64,000 nucleotides of DNA from Planobispora rosea (GCF_014648175.1 NZ_BMQP01000011.1:152793-216792), one strand, 5' to 3'; positions 47,740 through 57,827 are shown, counted from the stretch's first letter. Numbers and translations: made by a program. Notes: generated by a model from the sequence alone, not told the origin.

Positions 47740-49263
47740 GTGCTGCTGATCGATCTCGCCCGAACCTCCGCGGCCGTGGCCGCCGACTCCGCCCGGCTGG
47801 CGAAGATCCGCCACCTCGCAGAGCTGCTCGGCCGGGTGGAACCCGACGAGGCGGAGATCGCCATCGCCTACCTCTCAGGCGACCTGCCCCAGCGGCAGAT
47901 CGGCGTCGGCTGGACGAGCCTGCGCGACCTCCCCGATCCCCGGCTCGCCGCGACCGCGACCCTGCGCCAGGTCGACGACCTGCTCAGCCGGGTCAAGGCC
48001 CAGGCCGGCCCGGGCTCCCAGGCAGCGCGCAAGGCCCTGGTAACGGAACTGTTCGCCGCGCTCACCGCTCCCGAGCAGACCTTCCTGTCCCGGTTGATCC
48101 GCGGCGAGCTGCGGCAGGGCGCGCTGGAAGGGGTGATGGTCGAGGCCATCGCGAAGGCGGCGGGAGCACCGGCCGCCGAGGTGCGGCGGGCCCTGACCCT
48201 GCGGGGCTGGCTGCCCGCCGTGGGCGCGGCCGCGCTGAGCGGCGGGGTCGAGGCGTTGCGGGCCTTCCACCTGGAGGTGGGCCGCCCGGTCGCGCCGATG
48301 CTGGCGCAGAGCGCCGCCTCCGTCGCGGCGGCGCTGGACAAGCTCGGCGGTCCGGCCGCCATCGAGTGGAAGCTGGACGGCGTCCGCATCCAGGTGCACC
48401 GTTCCGGCGACGCCGTGTCCGTGTTCAGCCGCACCCTCGACGAGATCACCGGGCAGGTGCCCGAAGTGGTCGAGGCGGTCCGCGCGTTCCCGGCCGCGGA
48501 TCTGGTGCTCGACGGGGAGGTCATCGCCCTGCGGCCGGACGGCCGCCCCGCCCCCTTCCAGGTCACCTCCGGTCGTGTGGCCAGCCGGACCGACGTTGAC
48601 AAGGCCCGCCGGGCCACACCGCTGAGCGTGTTCTTCTTCGACGCGCTGCGGGTGGACGGCGTCGACCTCCTCGATCTGCCCGGCGAGGAACGCCACGCGG
48701 CGCTCGCCCGGACCGTTCCACCCGAGCTGGTCACGCCCCGGCTGGTCACCGACGACGCCACGAGCGGCGAGGCGTTCTTCGCCGAGGTGATCAGGGAGGG
48801 TCACGAAGGCGTGGTGGTGAAGTCGCTGCAGACCCCCTACGCGGCGGGGCGGCGGGGCGCAGGCTGGATCAAAGTGAAGCCCCGGCACACGCTGGACCTG
48901 GTCGTTCTCGCCGCCGAATGGGGCAGCGGCCGCCGGGAGGGCTGGCTGTCCAACCTCCATCTGGGAGCCCGCGACCCCGGCGGCGGCTTCGTCATGCTCG
49001 GCAAGACCTTCAAAGGCCTGACCGACGAGCTCCTCACCTGGCAGACCGAACGTTTCCTGGAACTCGCCGAAGGCCCCACCGACGACTGGACCGTCGCCGT
49101 CCGCCCCGAGCTCGTCGTCGAGATCGCCTTCGACGGCGTCCAGCGCTCCAGCCGTTACCCCGGTGGCATGGCCCTGCGCTTCGCACGGGTCATCCGTTAC
49201 CGTCCCGACAAGACCGCCGACCAGGCCGACACCGTGGACACCGTCCGTTCCCTGATGCTCTGA
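47740..49263 (+). CDS. ligB: ATP-dependent DNA ligase, LigB type
   Basis: 507 residues, equal in length to mycobacterial LigB and matching it along the chain (LSGELPQR-like [27 protein letters not shown]). The nucleotidyltransferase motif I is EWKLDG with adenylated Lys211; motif III-type [12 protein letters not shown], motif IV EGVVVKS and motif V GWIKVKP are present, followed by an OB-fold region with [12 protein letters not shown]. It seals DNA nicks using ATP, probably in repair, since the essential NAD-dependent LigA is separate in actinobacteria. GTG 47740 is set by the leaderless promoter. Confidence 0.93.
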   Translation: MLLIDLARTSAAVAADSARLAKIRHLAELLGRVEPDEAEIAIAYLSGDLPQRQIGVGWTSLRDLPDPRLAATATLRQVDDLLSRVKAQAGPGSQAARKALVTELFAALTAPEQTFLSRLIRGELRQGALEGVMVEAIAKAAGAPAAEVRRALTLRGWLPAVGAAALSGGVEALRAFHLEVGRPVAPMLAQSAASVAAALDKLGGPAAIEWKLDGVRIQVHRSGDAVSVFSRTLDEITGQVPEVVEAVRAFPAADLVLDGEVIALRPDGRPAPFQVTSGRVASRTDVDKARRATPLSVFFFDALRVDGVDLLDLPGEERHAALARTVPPELVTPRLVTDDATSGEAFFAEVIREGHEGVVVKSLQTPYAAGRRGAGWIKVKPRHTLDLVVLAAEWGSGRREGWLSNLHLGARDPGGGFVMLGKTFKGLTDELLTWQTERFLELAEGPTDDWTVAVRPELVVEIAFDGVQRSSRYPGGMALRFARVIRYRPDKTADQADTVDTVRSLML

Positions 49264-49284
49264 CCCCCCGGCCCCTCCACCTCA

Positions 49285-49335
49285 CCCAGGAGCCAGGCCC
49301 CCACGACCCAGGCCCCCACGACTCAAGCTCCTGGG
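49285..49335. other. Inverted repeat enclosing a tandem duplication after ligB
   Basis: CCCAGGAGC (49285-49293) and GCTCCTGGG (49327-49335) are perfect 9-bp arms. The enclosed 33 bases hold two copies of CAGGCCCCCACGAC. It may serve as a terminator for the convergent genes. Confidence 0.5.
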
Positions 49336-49479
49336 ATTCGGCCCCGTCTCCTCTCGACCTCCGTGACCCCGGCCCCGCCTTCCCGGCCCGGGCGTTCCCC
49401 GCCCCGGCCCCGACGGACCCCCGCACTCCGAACGCTCCCGTCCGCCCGGAGTGACGATCCTTCGCAGCGGGAGGCGGGG

Positions 49480-50133
49480 TCACTTCACCAGACGAAGGGT
49501 GAACGGGTAACGGAAGTTCCCCTCTCCCAGAGCCGCCACACCGCCGACCACGGACAGCACCACGCCCGCGACCCAGAGCACGGGGATCAGCACGGCGCCG
49601 ACGACCGTGATCCCGAGCAGGACGGAGGCGCCGATCAGGGTCAGCTGGAAGTTGAGGGCCTCTACCGCGTGCCTTCGGATGTAGGGCGAGGTCCTGCCCG
49701 CCGCCAGCAGCATGATCAGAGGTCCGAGCACGACCAGTCCGGTCAGCAGCGGGAGCAGGTGAGCCGCCGCCGCTCCCACGCGGTCTCCGCCGCTGCCCGC
49801 CCGCGCCCCGCCGCAGCCGGGACCGTTGCCGTAGCCCGGGGCCGGAATGACCGCACTCCGCGTGGGCGGGTACGGTGCCGGCCCGCGAGTGCCGTACAGC
49901 TCGTGCATGATCGGCATGAGGTCGCCGTGGACCCGGGCCGTCATCGCCCGCTCCAGCCGGTCGTCGAACTCGAGCTTGTCCAGCCTCCCCTCCGCGTAGG
50001 CCGCCTTGACGTGCTCGACCACCTGCTCACGGTCCTGGTTGCTCACTCTGAGATCGGCGTAGCCCGGCCTCGGGCCCGCTGCCGGAACGTGCCCGTGCCA
50101 TGGATTCGCCGGCGGTGTCGCTGTGCCTGCCAT
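49480..50133 (-). CDS. DUF1707 plus DUF4870-type membrane protein
   Basis: 217 residues. After a Pro-rich start, LRVSNQDREQVVEHVKAAYAEGRLD is the DUF1707 (SHOCT-like) motif. The C-terminal half has three to four membrane segments with RRHAVEALNFQLT, a hallmark of DUF4870/YfzA-like proteins. Function is unknown; the combination is common in actinomycetes. ATG 50133 follows GGGAG. Confidence 0.82.
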   Translation of the reverse strand: MAGTATPPANPWHGHVPAAGPRPGYADLRVSNQDREQVVEHVKAAYAEGRLDKLEFDDRLERAMTARVHGDLMPIMHELYGTRGPAPYPPTRSAVIPAPGYGNGPGCGGARAGSGGDRVGAAAAHLLPLLTGLVVLGPLIMLLAAGRTSPYIRRHAVEALNFQLTLIGASVLLGITVVGAVLIPVLWVAGVVLSVVGGVAALGEGNFRYPFTLRLVK

Positions 50134-50275
50134 GGAACCGAACTCCCTTTCGTCGTTGTGACCTCCATGTTCGTCCGGCGGGGGCGCCCAGCACATCCGG
50201 GTTCTCCCTTACCTGTCCCCGAGAGTCCTCCCTGGAGTCCGCCATGGAATGGCCCAGGGATGTATAAAAAGGAAC

Positions 50276-50614
50276 ATGAGATGGCGGGATCGCTATGGGT
50301 TGAGGCGTCTGCGCGGACCGAGGATCGCCAAGTTCGATCGTGAGGCGAACGACGCCGACATCGAGGCGCTCATCGCCTTCGCGAAGTCACGGCGGGGTGT
50401 GGAGTTCTACGTCGAACCGGAGACCTTCGCCACGGACACCACGGCCGTCGCCGTGGCCGACGACGGCGAGTGGACCCGGCGCCGGGTCGGTTCCCCCGCG
50501 GTGATCGGCAAGATAGCCCGCAACCTCGCCCTTCCTGTCTACGACGTGCAGCTCACCGGTTATCCGGCCCGGATGCGGGCCTACAACGAGCGCCGCAAGC
50601 GCGAAGAGGGCTGA
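50276..50614 (+). CDS. Conserved small protein of unknown function
   Basis: 112 residues, basic at both ends. Residues about 35-70 read ALIAFAKSRRGVEFYVEPETF and TAVAVADDGEWTRRRV, followed by NLALPVYDVQLTGYPARM. No cofactor or catalytic motif is evident. I recall similar proteins as conserved actinobacterial hypotheticals. AAAAAGGAAC precedes the ATG, and TATAAA (50263-50268) ends seven bases before it, so promoter and ribosome site nearly coincide. Confidence 0.75.
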   Translation: MRWRDRYGLRRLRGPRIAKFDREANDADIEALIAFAKSRRGVEFYVEPETFATDTTAVAVADDGEWTRRRVGSPAVIGKIARNLALPVYDVQLTGYPARMRAYNERRKREEG

Positions 50615-50651
50615 TCGCCGGCCGCCGCCCGCGATCGGCTGGACCCGGTGG

Positions 50652-51764
50652 TCATCCGGCCAGGGCGATCGCGTCGGGAGGCGCCTCCCCCAGGAAGGCC
50701 GTCACCGGAAGCAGCCAGGAGGCCCGGGGAGCGCCCATCTCCTCATCGAGTTCTTCCGGGCTGGGCATCCTGTCGTTGAGCGCCTGCGGCGGGAGCATAC
50801 GGCGTAGCGCCTGCGTGAGCAGGTTGGCCATGGAGTAGCCGGAGTCGGCGTCCCGGGCCCGGGCCAGAGCCATCCCCGCCAGGGCGGAGTCTCCCTGGCA
50901 CCAGGCGGTCATGGCGAGCAGGGAAGCGGCCGGAGCCGCGAACTCCGGCTCCAGCCGTCGGGTGAGATCCCGCCAGAGCCGGTGATGGACGTCGCGGTCC
51001 TTGCCGGCGATCAGTGCCCAGGCCTCGTCACGGACCCGGATCATCGCGAGATCGAGGCCGAGCCTGGCCGCCTGCTCGTCGTCGAGCCGCCCGCCCGAGG
51101 CGTAGACCTCCAGAGCCTCGCGCACCCGGGCGATCCCGCCCGCGACGAACTCCCCCGCGAACCTGTCGGCGTCCTCGCACTCAGCGAGCCGGATGCGCAG
51201 TCCTTCCAGGACGCGGGCGGTGGCCCGGCCCATAGCCGCCCGTTCGGGCCCTTCGAGGGGGGCCAGCGAGCGTTCCAGGGCGGCACGGTCGGGCAGGGCG
51301 GTCAGCCCGTGCACCGTGGCCTGCGCCGCGATCACGCCGCTCTCCCGATCGTACGGCGTGCCGGAGGGCGGGCAGCAGTCGGCGCGCGAGCAGAGATAGG
51401 ACCAGTAGCGCCCGTCCTCCACCCGGAGCACGTCGAGGAGCGCGATCCGCTCCTCCCGCAACGACGTGATGACGGCGTCGGCCGCCGGGGTCACCAGAGG
51501 CCCCCGGCCGTATCCCACGACGACGGCCCGCGTGATCTCCTCTTTGCCCAGCAGCGAGACGACCCGGTCGACCTCCGGGACGGCCAGCGGCAGGTCCCAC
51601 CGGGCGGTGAGGTGCAGGCGGGCCCGGGGCGGCGCTCCCCTCAGGCCGATCACGACGAGGCTGTCGGCGGGATGGAATCCCAGCAGGTAGGGCACCGCGC
51701 CGAGGAGGTCCTCCGTGGAACCCAGCAGGAGACCGGGACATTGGGCCGGGATGTCGGTTGTCAT
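50652..51764 (-). CDS. DUF4192 family protein
   Basis: 370 residues. The N-terminus (STEDLLGAVPYLLGFHPADSLVVIGL) and the C-terminal SALAGMALARARDADSGYSMANLL are diagnostic of DUF4192, an actinobacterial family of unknown function. Three Cys/Asp residues in CSRADCCPPSGTPYD may form a metal or disulfide site. No signal or membrane segment. It is followed 72 bases upstream by the EI24-like gene on the same strand. Confidence 0.9.
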   Translation of the reverse strand: MTTDIPAQCPGLLLGSTEDLLGAVPYLLGFHPADSLVVIGLRGAPPRARLHLTARWDLPLAVPEVDRVVSLLGKEEITRAVVVGYGRGPLVTPAADAVITSLREERIALLDVLRVEDGRYWSYLCSRADCCPPSGTPYDRESGVIAAQATVHGLTALPDRAALERSLAPLEGPERAAMGRATARVLEGLRIRLAECEDADRFAGEFVAGGIARVREALEVYASGGRLDDEQAARLGLDLAMIRVRDEAWALIAGKDRDVHHRLWRDLTRRLEPEFAAPAASLLAMTAWCQGDSALAGMALARARDADSGYSMANLLTQALRRMLPPQALNDRMPSPEELDEEMGAPRASWLLPVTAFLGEAPPDAIALAG

Positions 51765-51836
51765 GGCCGGAAGTCTGGCCGGATCCGGCTACGGCGTTCT
51801 CTCCACCCGGGAGTCCTGTGGACGGCCGCCGGCGGT

Positions 51837-52697
51837 TCAGCGTCCCTGTGGAAAAGCACCACCGGACGGGAACTGCCCGGGCGGCACCGCCCCTGGCCGT
51901 ACGGTACCCGGCGGGAGGTGTCCGGGCTGCCCGGCCCCGGAGGGGGCGACGGCGGGTGCCAGCCGCGTCCGGACCATGATGGCCGCGCCCGCCACGGCGG
52001 CGGGCATCGCGATCACCGCTCCCAGGGGGATGAGGAAGAGCAGGAAGACAAGCACGCCGAACCCGAGGGCGGAGGCCCTGTTCGCACGGAGCACGGCGAA
52101 GCGGTTCTTGCGCGCCAGGCCCCGGCGCTCCATGGCCAGCGCGGTGAGCTCCACGGTGAGGAAGAACCCCGAGACCATGGCGCCGAGCACCGGGACCACC
52201 GTCTGCCCGATCACCGGCACGAACCCGAGGAAGAACAGCGGGATCGTGAACAACAGCAGGTAGCCGAGGGTGACCAGGCTGTCCTTGATCGACCTGGGGA
52301 TCGACCGCCACAACGGCACCTCGTGATCACGGGGCACCTCGCCGTAGGACTCCTCCACCTTCTCGGAGAGCTTCTCGTAGAACGGCTCACCGAGGACGAG
52401 GGTCACCGCGGCGAAGGTCACCACGGCCAGCACCAGTCCGGCGCCCAGGAACACCACCCCGACCAGGAAGCGGAAGGCGCTCCTGGCCGCCTCGGTCCAT
52501 CCGTCGGCGAAGGGTGTCGCCCACTCGGCCATGCCTCCCGCGTTGACCCCGAGGAAGTAGAGCCCGACGGCGTACAGGACGAACACGATCAGCGCGGGGA
52601 CCAGCCCGAACAGCCACCACCGGGGGTGCCGGGCCACCCAGCGCAGTCCCTGGAGGAAAAAGCCGATGCCGTCCTTGAAAGAGCGGATTACACCCAT
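51837..52697 (-). CDS. EI24/CysZ-like membrane protein
   Basis: 286 residues with about five membrane segments. GIGFFLQGLRWVARHPRWWLF, LGEPFYEKLSEKVE, FFLGFVPVIGQTVVPVLGA and RNRFAVLRANRASALGFG-like text (RKNRFAVLRANRASALGFG) are typical of EI24/CysZ proteins, some of which transport sulfate; that role is not shown for actinomycete members. The last 45 residues are a Pro/Gly tail. TAGCCT (52710-52705 on the minus strand) ends seven bases before the ATG, indicating a leaderless gene. Confidence 0.85.
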   Translation of the reverse strand: MGVIRSFKDGIGFFLQGLRWVARHPRWWLFGLVPALIVFVLYAVGLYFLGVNAGGMAEWATPFADGWTEAARSAFRFLVGVVFLGAGLVLAVVTFAAVTLVLGEPFYEKLSEKVEESYGEVPRDHEVPLWRSIPRSIKDSLVTLGYLLLFTIPLFFLGFVPVIGQTVVPVLGAMVSGFFLTVELTALAMERRGLARKNRFAVLRANRASALGFGVLVFLLFLIPLGAVIAMPAAVAGAAIMVRTRLAPAVAPSGAGQPGHLPPGTVRPGAVPPGQFPSGGAFPQGR

Positions 52698-52730
52698 GCC
52701 GTGAAGGCTATCGGGATCGGCTGGTCACCG

Positions 52731-52786
52731 CGCGACGGCGCCGGGGACCGCCGCGCCACGACCCGCCGCACCGGTGCCGGGGCTTG
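52731..52786 (+). repeat. Dispersed intergenic repeat, diverged copy C
   Basis: Aligns with copy A over its full length: ACGGCGCCGG at the left, CCGCCGCACCGGTGCCGG at the right, plus parts of the core (CCGCG and ACCCGCCG). It abuts the stop codon of maf. Confidence 0.6.
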
Positions 52787-52790
52787 GGGA

Positions 52791-53393
52791 CTACCGGGCC
52801 GGGAGAGGGCGCCAGAGGGAGGGGACGGCGACGTCCAAGGCGGCGAAGAGGCGGCGCAGGAGGGGGAGGGAGATGCCCAGGACGTTGCCGTGGTCGCCGT
52901 CGATGCCGTCCACGAACCAGCCGCCGGGACCGTCCAGGGTGAAGGCGCCCGCGACCTTGAGAGGCTCCCCGGTCTCGACGTAGGCGGCGATCTCGTCGTC
53001 CGTGGGGGTCCCGAAGCGGACGGTGGTGGCGGCGACCTCCGCGACCTCGCGGCCGGTCGAGACGTCGATCACGCAGTGACCGGTGAGCAGGCGGCCGCTC
53101 CTTCCGCGCATGCTCCGCCAGCGGGCTGCGGCGTCCTCGGCGGAGGACGGCTTGCCGTAGGCCCTGCCGTCGAGCTCCAGCACCGAGTCGCAGCCGATGA
53201 CCAGGGAGTCGTTGAGATCCTGTGCCACGGCCGCCGCCTTCATCCTCGCCAGGGTGAGGCAGAGGGCGGCCGGGGTGTCGGCGGTGACGGCTTCCTCATC
53301 CACCCCGCTGACGATCACTTTGGGGTCGAGTCCGGCGCTGCGGAGCAGGGCGAGGCGGGCGGGAGACGCGGAGGCGAGCACGATCTGGGTCAC
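52791..53393 (-). CDS. maf: Maf-family nucleotide pyrophosphatase
   Basis: 200 residues. [18 protein letters not shown] is the Maf N-terminal signature, [18 protein letters not shown] the active-site Asp region, and LLTGHCVI and [21 protein letters not shown] further family motifs (split here into shorter runs). Family members hydrolyse non-canonical or canonical nucleoside triphosphates and have been linked to septum control. GTG 53393 is the first plausible start; TAAGCT on the minus strand (53407-53402) ends eight bases before it, so it may be leaderless. Confidence 0.9.
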   Translation of the reverse strand: MTQIVLASASPARLALLRSAGLDPKVIVSGVDEEAVTADTPAALCLTLARMKAAAVAQDLNDSLVIGCDSVLELDGRAYGKPSSAEDAAARWRSMRGRSGRLLTGHCVIDVSTGREVAEVAATTVRFGTPTDDEIAAYVETGEPLKVAGAFTLDGPGGWFVDGIDGDHGNVLGISLPLLRRLFAALDVAVPSLWRPLPAR

Positions 53394-53538
53394 GTCGGCC
53401 CAGCTTACCGATGGGCGCCGGACTTTCCGCCGGCTCCGGCCGGACCGTTCCGGCAGACCGGGTCGCGGGGTTGCGCGTCTGCGGCGGCCGTCCGGCCCGT
53501 CCGCGGGGCGGTGTGATCCGGCCGTTCCCCCGCCCGGG

Positions 53539-54522
53539 TCACACCGGCCTGATCGACGTCGCCACCGTGTTGATGTCACGCCAGCGGGTGCGCTGGGAGT
53601 CGGGGATCGTCACGAAGACGAGGGCGGGCTTCGACCCGGCGACCTCGGTCACCGCGACGGCCGCCATGGAGGAGCGGGCCTTGCCCTTCATCTTGTACAC
53701 CACCTTGTAGGCGAGCAGCCAGCCGTCCTTGATCGGTTGGGAGGCGACCCAGCTGATCCGGCCGCCCTTCGGGTGGTGGTTGAGCGTCCAGCGGGCCGCG
53801 ATGAGGGCGGTGTCCTTCAGAGTGGCCTGCACCAGGGTGGGGACCGGGCAGCTCACCAGCATCGCCCGGTGCCCGGCGCCCCGTACCGGCGGCAGCACCT
53901 GCCGGGTGGCGAAGGGGGAGGCGCCATAGGGCTTCCACGGCTTGCCGAACCGGATCAGCGACACTCCGGACTTCTCGTCGCTGATGCGGCTCTTGCTGGA
54001 GCTCGCCTTGCCGGGGAGACGGCCGAGCCGCTTGTCGGCGGGCAGTTCCGGCACCCGGGGATCGGCCAGCGCCGCTTTGACCGCACTGTCGTCCGGCGCG
54101 GGAGCGGCCTCCGCCGTGGGGCTGCTCACCGCCGTGGGGCTGCTCACCGCCGTGGGGTTGCTCGCGGCGGCGGGTACGGCGGCCGACGAGGTGGGACCGG
54201 ACGAGGGGGCCGCGGTAGATGGCGCGGCGATCTGCCCCGGCCTCCCCTCGTCCGGTTGCTCCGCGGAGCCGGACGGCAGGAGCCCGGCTACGACGGCGAC
54301 CGCCGCCGCGATCAGCACGACGGCCACCGCGAGGACGCGGTAGACCACTTTCATCCGCAGGTCGCCGATGCGGGAACGCTTGAGGGGCTTCACGACGCGG
54401 AGCGCGGGACGTGCCCCGCGAGCGGTGCCGGTCATCTCGGGCGCACCGGTTCCGGCGACCTCGTCCGTCGGAGCGACATCCGTCTCCTGAGTCCCCTGAG
54501 TACCGCCCAGCCCATCCAGCAC
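53539..54522 (-). CDS. Membrane-anchored protein, distant paralogue of the gene at 10476-12170
   Basis: 327 residues. A short cytoplasmic N-terminus, one membrane segment ([24 protein letters not shown], about 58-80), a Ser/Pro/Ala linker with an 18-bp repeat (54121-54138 and 54139-54156 identical), then an extracellular domain of about 190 residues. [38 protein letters not shown] and DINTVATSI align with the second half of the 10.5-kb gene. Same topology and domain, different cytoplasmic part. Function unknown. Confidence 0.78.
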   Translation of the reverse strand: MLDGLGGTQGTQETDVAPTDEVAGTGAPEMTGTARGARPALRVVKPLKRSRIGDLRMKVVYRVLAVAVVLIAAAVAVVAGLLPSGSAEQPDEGRPGQIAAPSTAAPSSGPTSSAAVPAAASNPTAVSSPTAVSSPTAEAAPAPDDSAVKAALADPRVPELPADKRLGRLPGKASSSKSRISDEKSGVSLIRFGKPWKPYGASPFATRQVLPPVRGAGHRAMLVSCPVPTLVQATLKDTALIAARWTLNHHPKGGRISWVASQPIKDGWLLAYKVVYKMKGKARSSMAAVAVTEVAGSKPALVFVTIPDSQRTRWRDINTVATSIRPV

Positions 54523-54614
54523 GCTCGGGAGCGTACGACAAATCCCGTTTTCGTGTGTGCAATCCCCATCACACTTCGGGAACGAGTGTCCTCCTCATCC
54601 GGTGTTCCCCGTGG

Positions 54615-55343
54615 TCAGGACGACCGCGACGGCCCGCACCCGGCCGGCCGGAAGTCCTCCCCGCGCAACCACGGGGCGTCCGCGACGACGGTGCGCGAAC
54701 CGGGCTCGATCTCGGTGAACCCGGCGTCCCGCACCGTCGGCAGGTCCATCCCGCTCAGCGCGGCCCACATCTCCGGCGAGGCGGTCCGTACGGCGAGCGC
54801 GAACCCCCGCTCCCGCCACTCCCTCCGCGCGTCCTCTCCGCCGGCCCACCAGGCGAGCTGGGCCGCGTGCCCTGCCTGGGCCATGGCCTTGCCCGCCGAC
54901 ATCGACAGGTCCGGGTTGATCCAGAGCACCGTCTCCCCGCCCTCGGGCGGTCCCGGTGCGGCGGAGTCGACCAGGTCGGTCCCGGAGACCTGGAGCCGGG
55001 CAAGGTCCCGGGGCCAGGCGTCCAGCGGGATCGGCGGATGGACACGGACCTCCGCGGTGCGGTGCGTGACCGTGATTCCCGGCAGGTCGAGCGCCCGCCG
55101 CCATTCGGCCCCGCGCGCCCGCCGTACGACCTTCCTGATCCTGCCGTTCCCCCAGCTGCGCACCGCCTCGGCCCACTCGCCCTCCAGCGCCCGGGGGTCG
55201 GTGAGCAGCGACAGCACGGCCAGCGCCGCCGCCTCCAGGGCGTCGGTCCGTTCGGGCGGGGCGGCCCGCTCGATCCGGACCACCAGGGGGAGCACCTTCT
55301 GGTCCGCCAGCTGATCCGCCGGGCCCTCACGCTGATCTGTCAT
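54615..55343 (-). CDS. PTH2-like peptidyl-tRNA hydrolase domain protein
   Basis: 242 residues. NPDLSMSAGKAMAQAGHAAQ is the PTH2 signature with the conserved Lys and Gln/His residues, followed by GFALAVRTAS and FTEIEPGSRTV, matching the C-terminal strands of the family. PTH2 enzymes release peptides from stalled peptidyl-tRNA, but the ~110-residue N-terminal region is unusual for archaeal/eukaryotic PTH2. ATG 55343 has only GAGGGC directly before it, so the start is uncertain. Confidence 0.7.
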   Translation of the reverse strand: MTDQREGPADQLADQKVLPLVVRIERAAPPERTDALEAAALAVLSLLTDPRALEGEWAEAVRSWGNGRIRKVVRRARGAEWRRALDLPGITVTHRTAEVRVHPPIPLDAWPRDLARLQVSGTDLVDSAAPGPPEGGETVLWINPDLSMSAGKAMAQAGHAAQLAWWAGGEDARREWRERGFALAVRTASPEMWAALSGMDLPTVRDAGFTEIEPGSRTVVADAPWLRGEDFRPAGCGPSRSS

Positions 55344-55983
55344 GCCCTCAAGGATGCCCGCACCGGAGAGAGTCCGGACACTGGGCGCAGACCGGCACGG
55401 GAGGGACGGAGACGGAGGGACCGAGACGGAGTGCCAGGCGCAGGCCGCGGGGCAGGGATATATAGAGCAACATTCCGTGAAACCACAATACATAGGATGA
55501 TTCGACCACCCCCGCCTCCCGCACCTCTCACCTCACGGCGAAATCGCTGACAGGGGCCTTCTTTCCGGAACTTTTCCAGCACCATGGACCGACGGCCCCG
55601 CGAAAGCCCTCTTCGCAATGACGGGAAGACCGGACCCCCTCCTCCGATCACGGAGCGTCAGAAACGATCTCTCCTTCCGTGACGGCTCCGGCAGGGAAAT
55701 CACCGGTCGTCCTGGGCGGATTGCCACCACACACCACTGATAGGCTACTCTCTGTCATCTCAAATACTGGGACGATTCGGGCAAAGGTTACGTTTTTCCC
55801 GATCCTCACCTATTGCGATGTTTTAGGCTTCACGCCCGAGTTTGTTACAGGTTGGGACGCTGCCGGTCTCAGGTCTGCAACACCACTGTCGTCCTACTTG
55901 TCCAGAACAGAGTCACGATGCTCAGCTTTGTTCGACCATAGCTGGCGGCTGACCTCAAACCGGATAACTGAAGGAGTGCTGCC
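55344..55983 (+). promoter_or_regulatory. AT-richer non-coding leader of the peptide importer operon
   Basis: About 640 bases without a convincing gene. Near 55399-55431 a 15-bp imperfect direct repeat occurs. From 55720 the GC content falls visibly; TTGCCA (55721-55726) with TAGGCT/TACTCT (55741-55751) is a promoter candidate, giving a leader of about 230 bases, and TTAGGC-17-TACAGG (55823-55851) is a second. The first gene has GAAGGAG at its ribosome site. Confidence 0.5.
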
Positions 55984-57726
55984 GTGTTCCACACGCGGAC
56001 ATCTGGCAAGTTTCTAGCTGCAGTGGCAGGAGGTGCACTCCTGCTGAGCGCCTGTGCGGGCGAGAACTCCGCGACCGAGCCCGGGGCGACGGGCTCGGCC
56101 CCCGCCTCCGCTCCGGCGGCCTCGACGATCACCTATGCCTACGAGCAGGAGTTCCACTCCTACAACAACAACACCGTCGCCGAGAACGCGACCCGCAACG
56201 CCGGTCCCCTGCAGCGCGTGCTGACCGGCTTCTGGATCTACGGCGAGAACGGCGAGATCACTCCGAACACGGACTTCGGCACCTACGAGAAGACCTCCGA
56301 CGACCCGCTGACCGTCGAGTACACGATCAACGACAAGGCGGTCTGGTCGGACGGCACGCCGATCGACTGTGACGACGTCATGCTCTGGTGGGCCTTCAGG
56401 TCGGGCAAGGTCAAGGGCTTCTCCTCCGCCGACACCAACGGCGTCCAGGACACCAAGGTCCCCGACTGCGAGAAGGGTGGCAAGAAGTTCACCCTGACCT
56501 ACAGCAAGCCGTTCGCCGACTGGCACGCCAACGGCCCGGGCACCACCGAGGTCATGCCCGCCCACGTGGTCGCCAAGCAGGACGGCCTGTCCGAGGATGA
56601 CTTCATCGCGGCGGTCAAGGCCGCCGACCACAAGAAGCTCGCCAAGGGCATCAAGTTCTTCAACGAGGGCTGGGTCATCGAGGGCTCGCTGCCCTCGGAG
56701 GACCTGATCCCGTCCTCCGGCCCCTACAAGCTCTCCAAGCTTGACGCCGGCCAGTCGCTGACCTTCGTCGCCAACGACAAGTGGTGGGGCGCGCCGCCGG
56801 CCACCCCGACCATCGTCGAGCGCTTCATCGCCCTGGACGAGCAGGCCCAGGCGCTGCAGAACCGCGAGGTCCAGATCGTCGAGCCGCAGCCCGGCCCCGA
56901 CGTGCTCAACCAGCTCAAGGCTCTGGAGGGTGTGAAGATCAACAACACCACCCAGTACACCTACGAGCACCTGGACTTCAACTTCGACTCCAGCGAGTTC
57001 AAGGACAAGGCGCTGCGTGAGGCCTTCGCCAAGTGCGTGCCCCGGCAGCTGATCGTCGACAACCTGATCAAGCCGATCGCTCCCGACGCCAAGACCCTGG
57101 ACATCCGCAACGTCGCCCCGTTCCAGCAGAACTACGCCACGGTCCTGCAGGCCAGCGGCGGTCCCGGCGCCTACGCGCAGCAGGACATCGAGGGCGCCAA
57201 GGCCCTCCTGGAGAAGGCCGGCAAGACGGGCCTCGAGGTCAAGATCGGCTACCAGACCCCGAACCCGCGCCGTACCGCCGCGGTCCAGCTGATCAAGGAC
57301 GCCTGCGACAAGGCCGGCTTCAAGGTCGTTGACGGTGGTTCCGAGGACTTCTTCGGCACCGTGATGCCCGCCAACAACTACGACGTCGCGCTGTTCGCCT
57401 GGTCCGGCTCCTCGCTGGTCAGCGGCTGGGCCTCCACCTTCACCACGCCGAAGAAGTGCGACGGTGAGAGCAAGGGCAACAACAACGGCTGCTACTCCAA
57501 CAAGAAGGTCGACGAGCTGATCGCCAAGCTGAACAGCACCGTCGACGTGGCCGCGCAGGACCCGATCATCGCCGAGATCGAGAAGACCCTGTGGGAGGAC
57601 CTCGCCACCATCCCGCTGTTCCAGCACCCCGGTCTGACCGCCTGGGACGAGACCATCCAGGGTGTGGTCCCGAACCCCGCGCAGTCGACCATCACCTGGA
57701 ACATGGACAAGTGGGCGATGTCGTAA
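55984..57726 (+). CDS. Peptide-binding lipoprotein of ABC importer (SBP family 5)
   Basis: 580 residues. The lipobox LLSACAG gives Cys24. The mature protein has the family-5 (DppA/OppA) pattern: YNNNTVAENATRNA, DGTPIDCDDVMLWW, LREAFAKCVPRQLIV and the C-terminal PLFQHPGLTAWDE. It captures peptides or similar ligands outside the cell. GTG 55984 follows GAAGGAG by eight bases. It is the first gene of a five-gene operon and is followed by a very stable hairpin. Codon use and GC content are ordinary. Confidence 0.92.
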   Translation: MFHTRTSGKFLAAVAGGALLLSACAGENSATEPGATGSAPASAPAASTITYAYEQEFHSYNNNTVAENATRNAGPLQRVLTGFWIYGENGEITPNTDFGTYEKTSDDPLTVEYTINDKAVWSDGTPIDCDDVMLWWAFRSGKVKGFSSADTNGVQDTKVPDCEKGGKKFTLTYSKPFADWHANGPGTTEVMPAHVVAKQDGLSEDDFIAAVKAADHKKLAKGIKFFNEGWVIEGSLPSEDLIPSSGPYKLSKLDAGQSLTFVANDKWWGAPPATPTIVERFIALDEQAQALQNREVQIVEPQPGPDVLNQLKALEGVKINNTTQYTYEHLDFNFDSSEFKDKALREAFAKCVPRQLIVDNLIKPIAPDAKTLDIRNVAPFQQNYATVLQASGGPGAYAQQDIEGAKALLEKAGKTGLEVKIGYQTPNPRRTAAVQLIKDACDKAGFKVVDGGSEDFFGTVMPANNYDVALFAWSGSSLVSGWASTFTTPKKCDGESKGNNNGCYSNKKVDELIAKLNSTVDVAAQDPIIAEIEKTLWEDLATIPLFQHPGLTAWDETIQGVVPNPAQSTITWNMDKWAMS

Positions 57727-57782
57727 CCCGCCTGTCCTAGGTCCTCCACACCGCGCGTGCGGTTGACGGAACACCCACCACC

Positions 57783-57827
57783 CCAGGGCCGGGGCCAGGG
57801 AGCACAAGCCCCCGGCCCCGGCCCTGG
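57783..57827 (+). terminator. Stable hairpin between peptide-binding protein and permease genes
   Basis: A perfect 14-bp stem (CCAGGGCCGGGGCC with GGCCCCGGCCCTGG) around a 17-base loop, no U-run. As at the sugar importer, it probably sets higher expression of the binding protein than of the transporter. Confidence 0.65.

Noticed and set aside
55340..55651. Minus-strand frame upstream of the PTH2-like gene
   Set aside because: Arg/Gly-rich text without a ribosome site; it overlaps the true gene start in another frame.
55679..56017. Small plus-strand frame of about 110 codons upstream of the peptide-binding protein
   Set aside because: No ribosome site or domain; it overlaps the promoter candidates and the start of the real gene in another frame.
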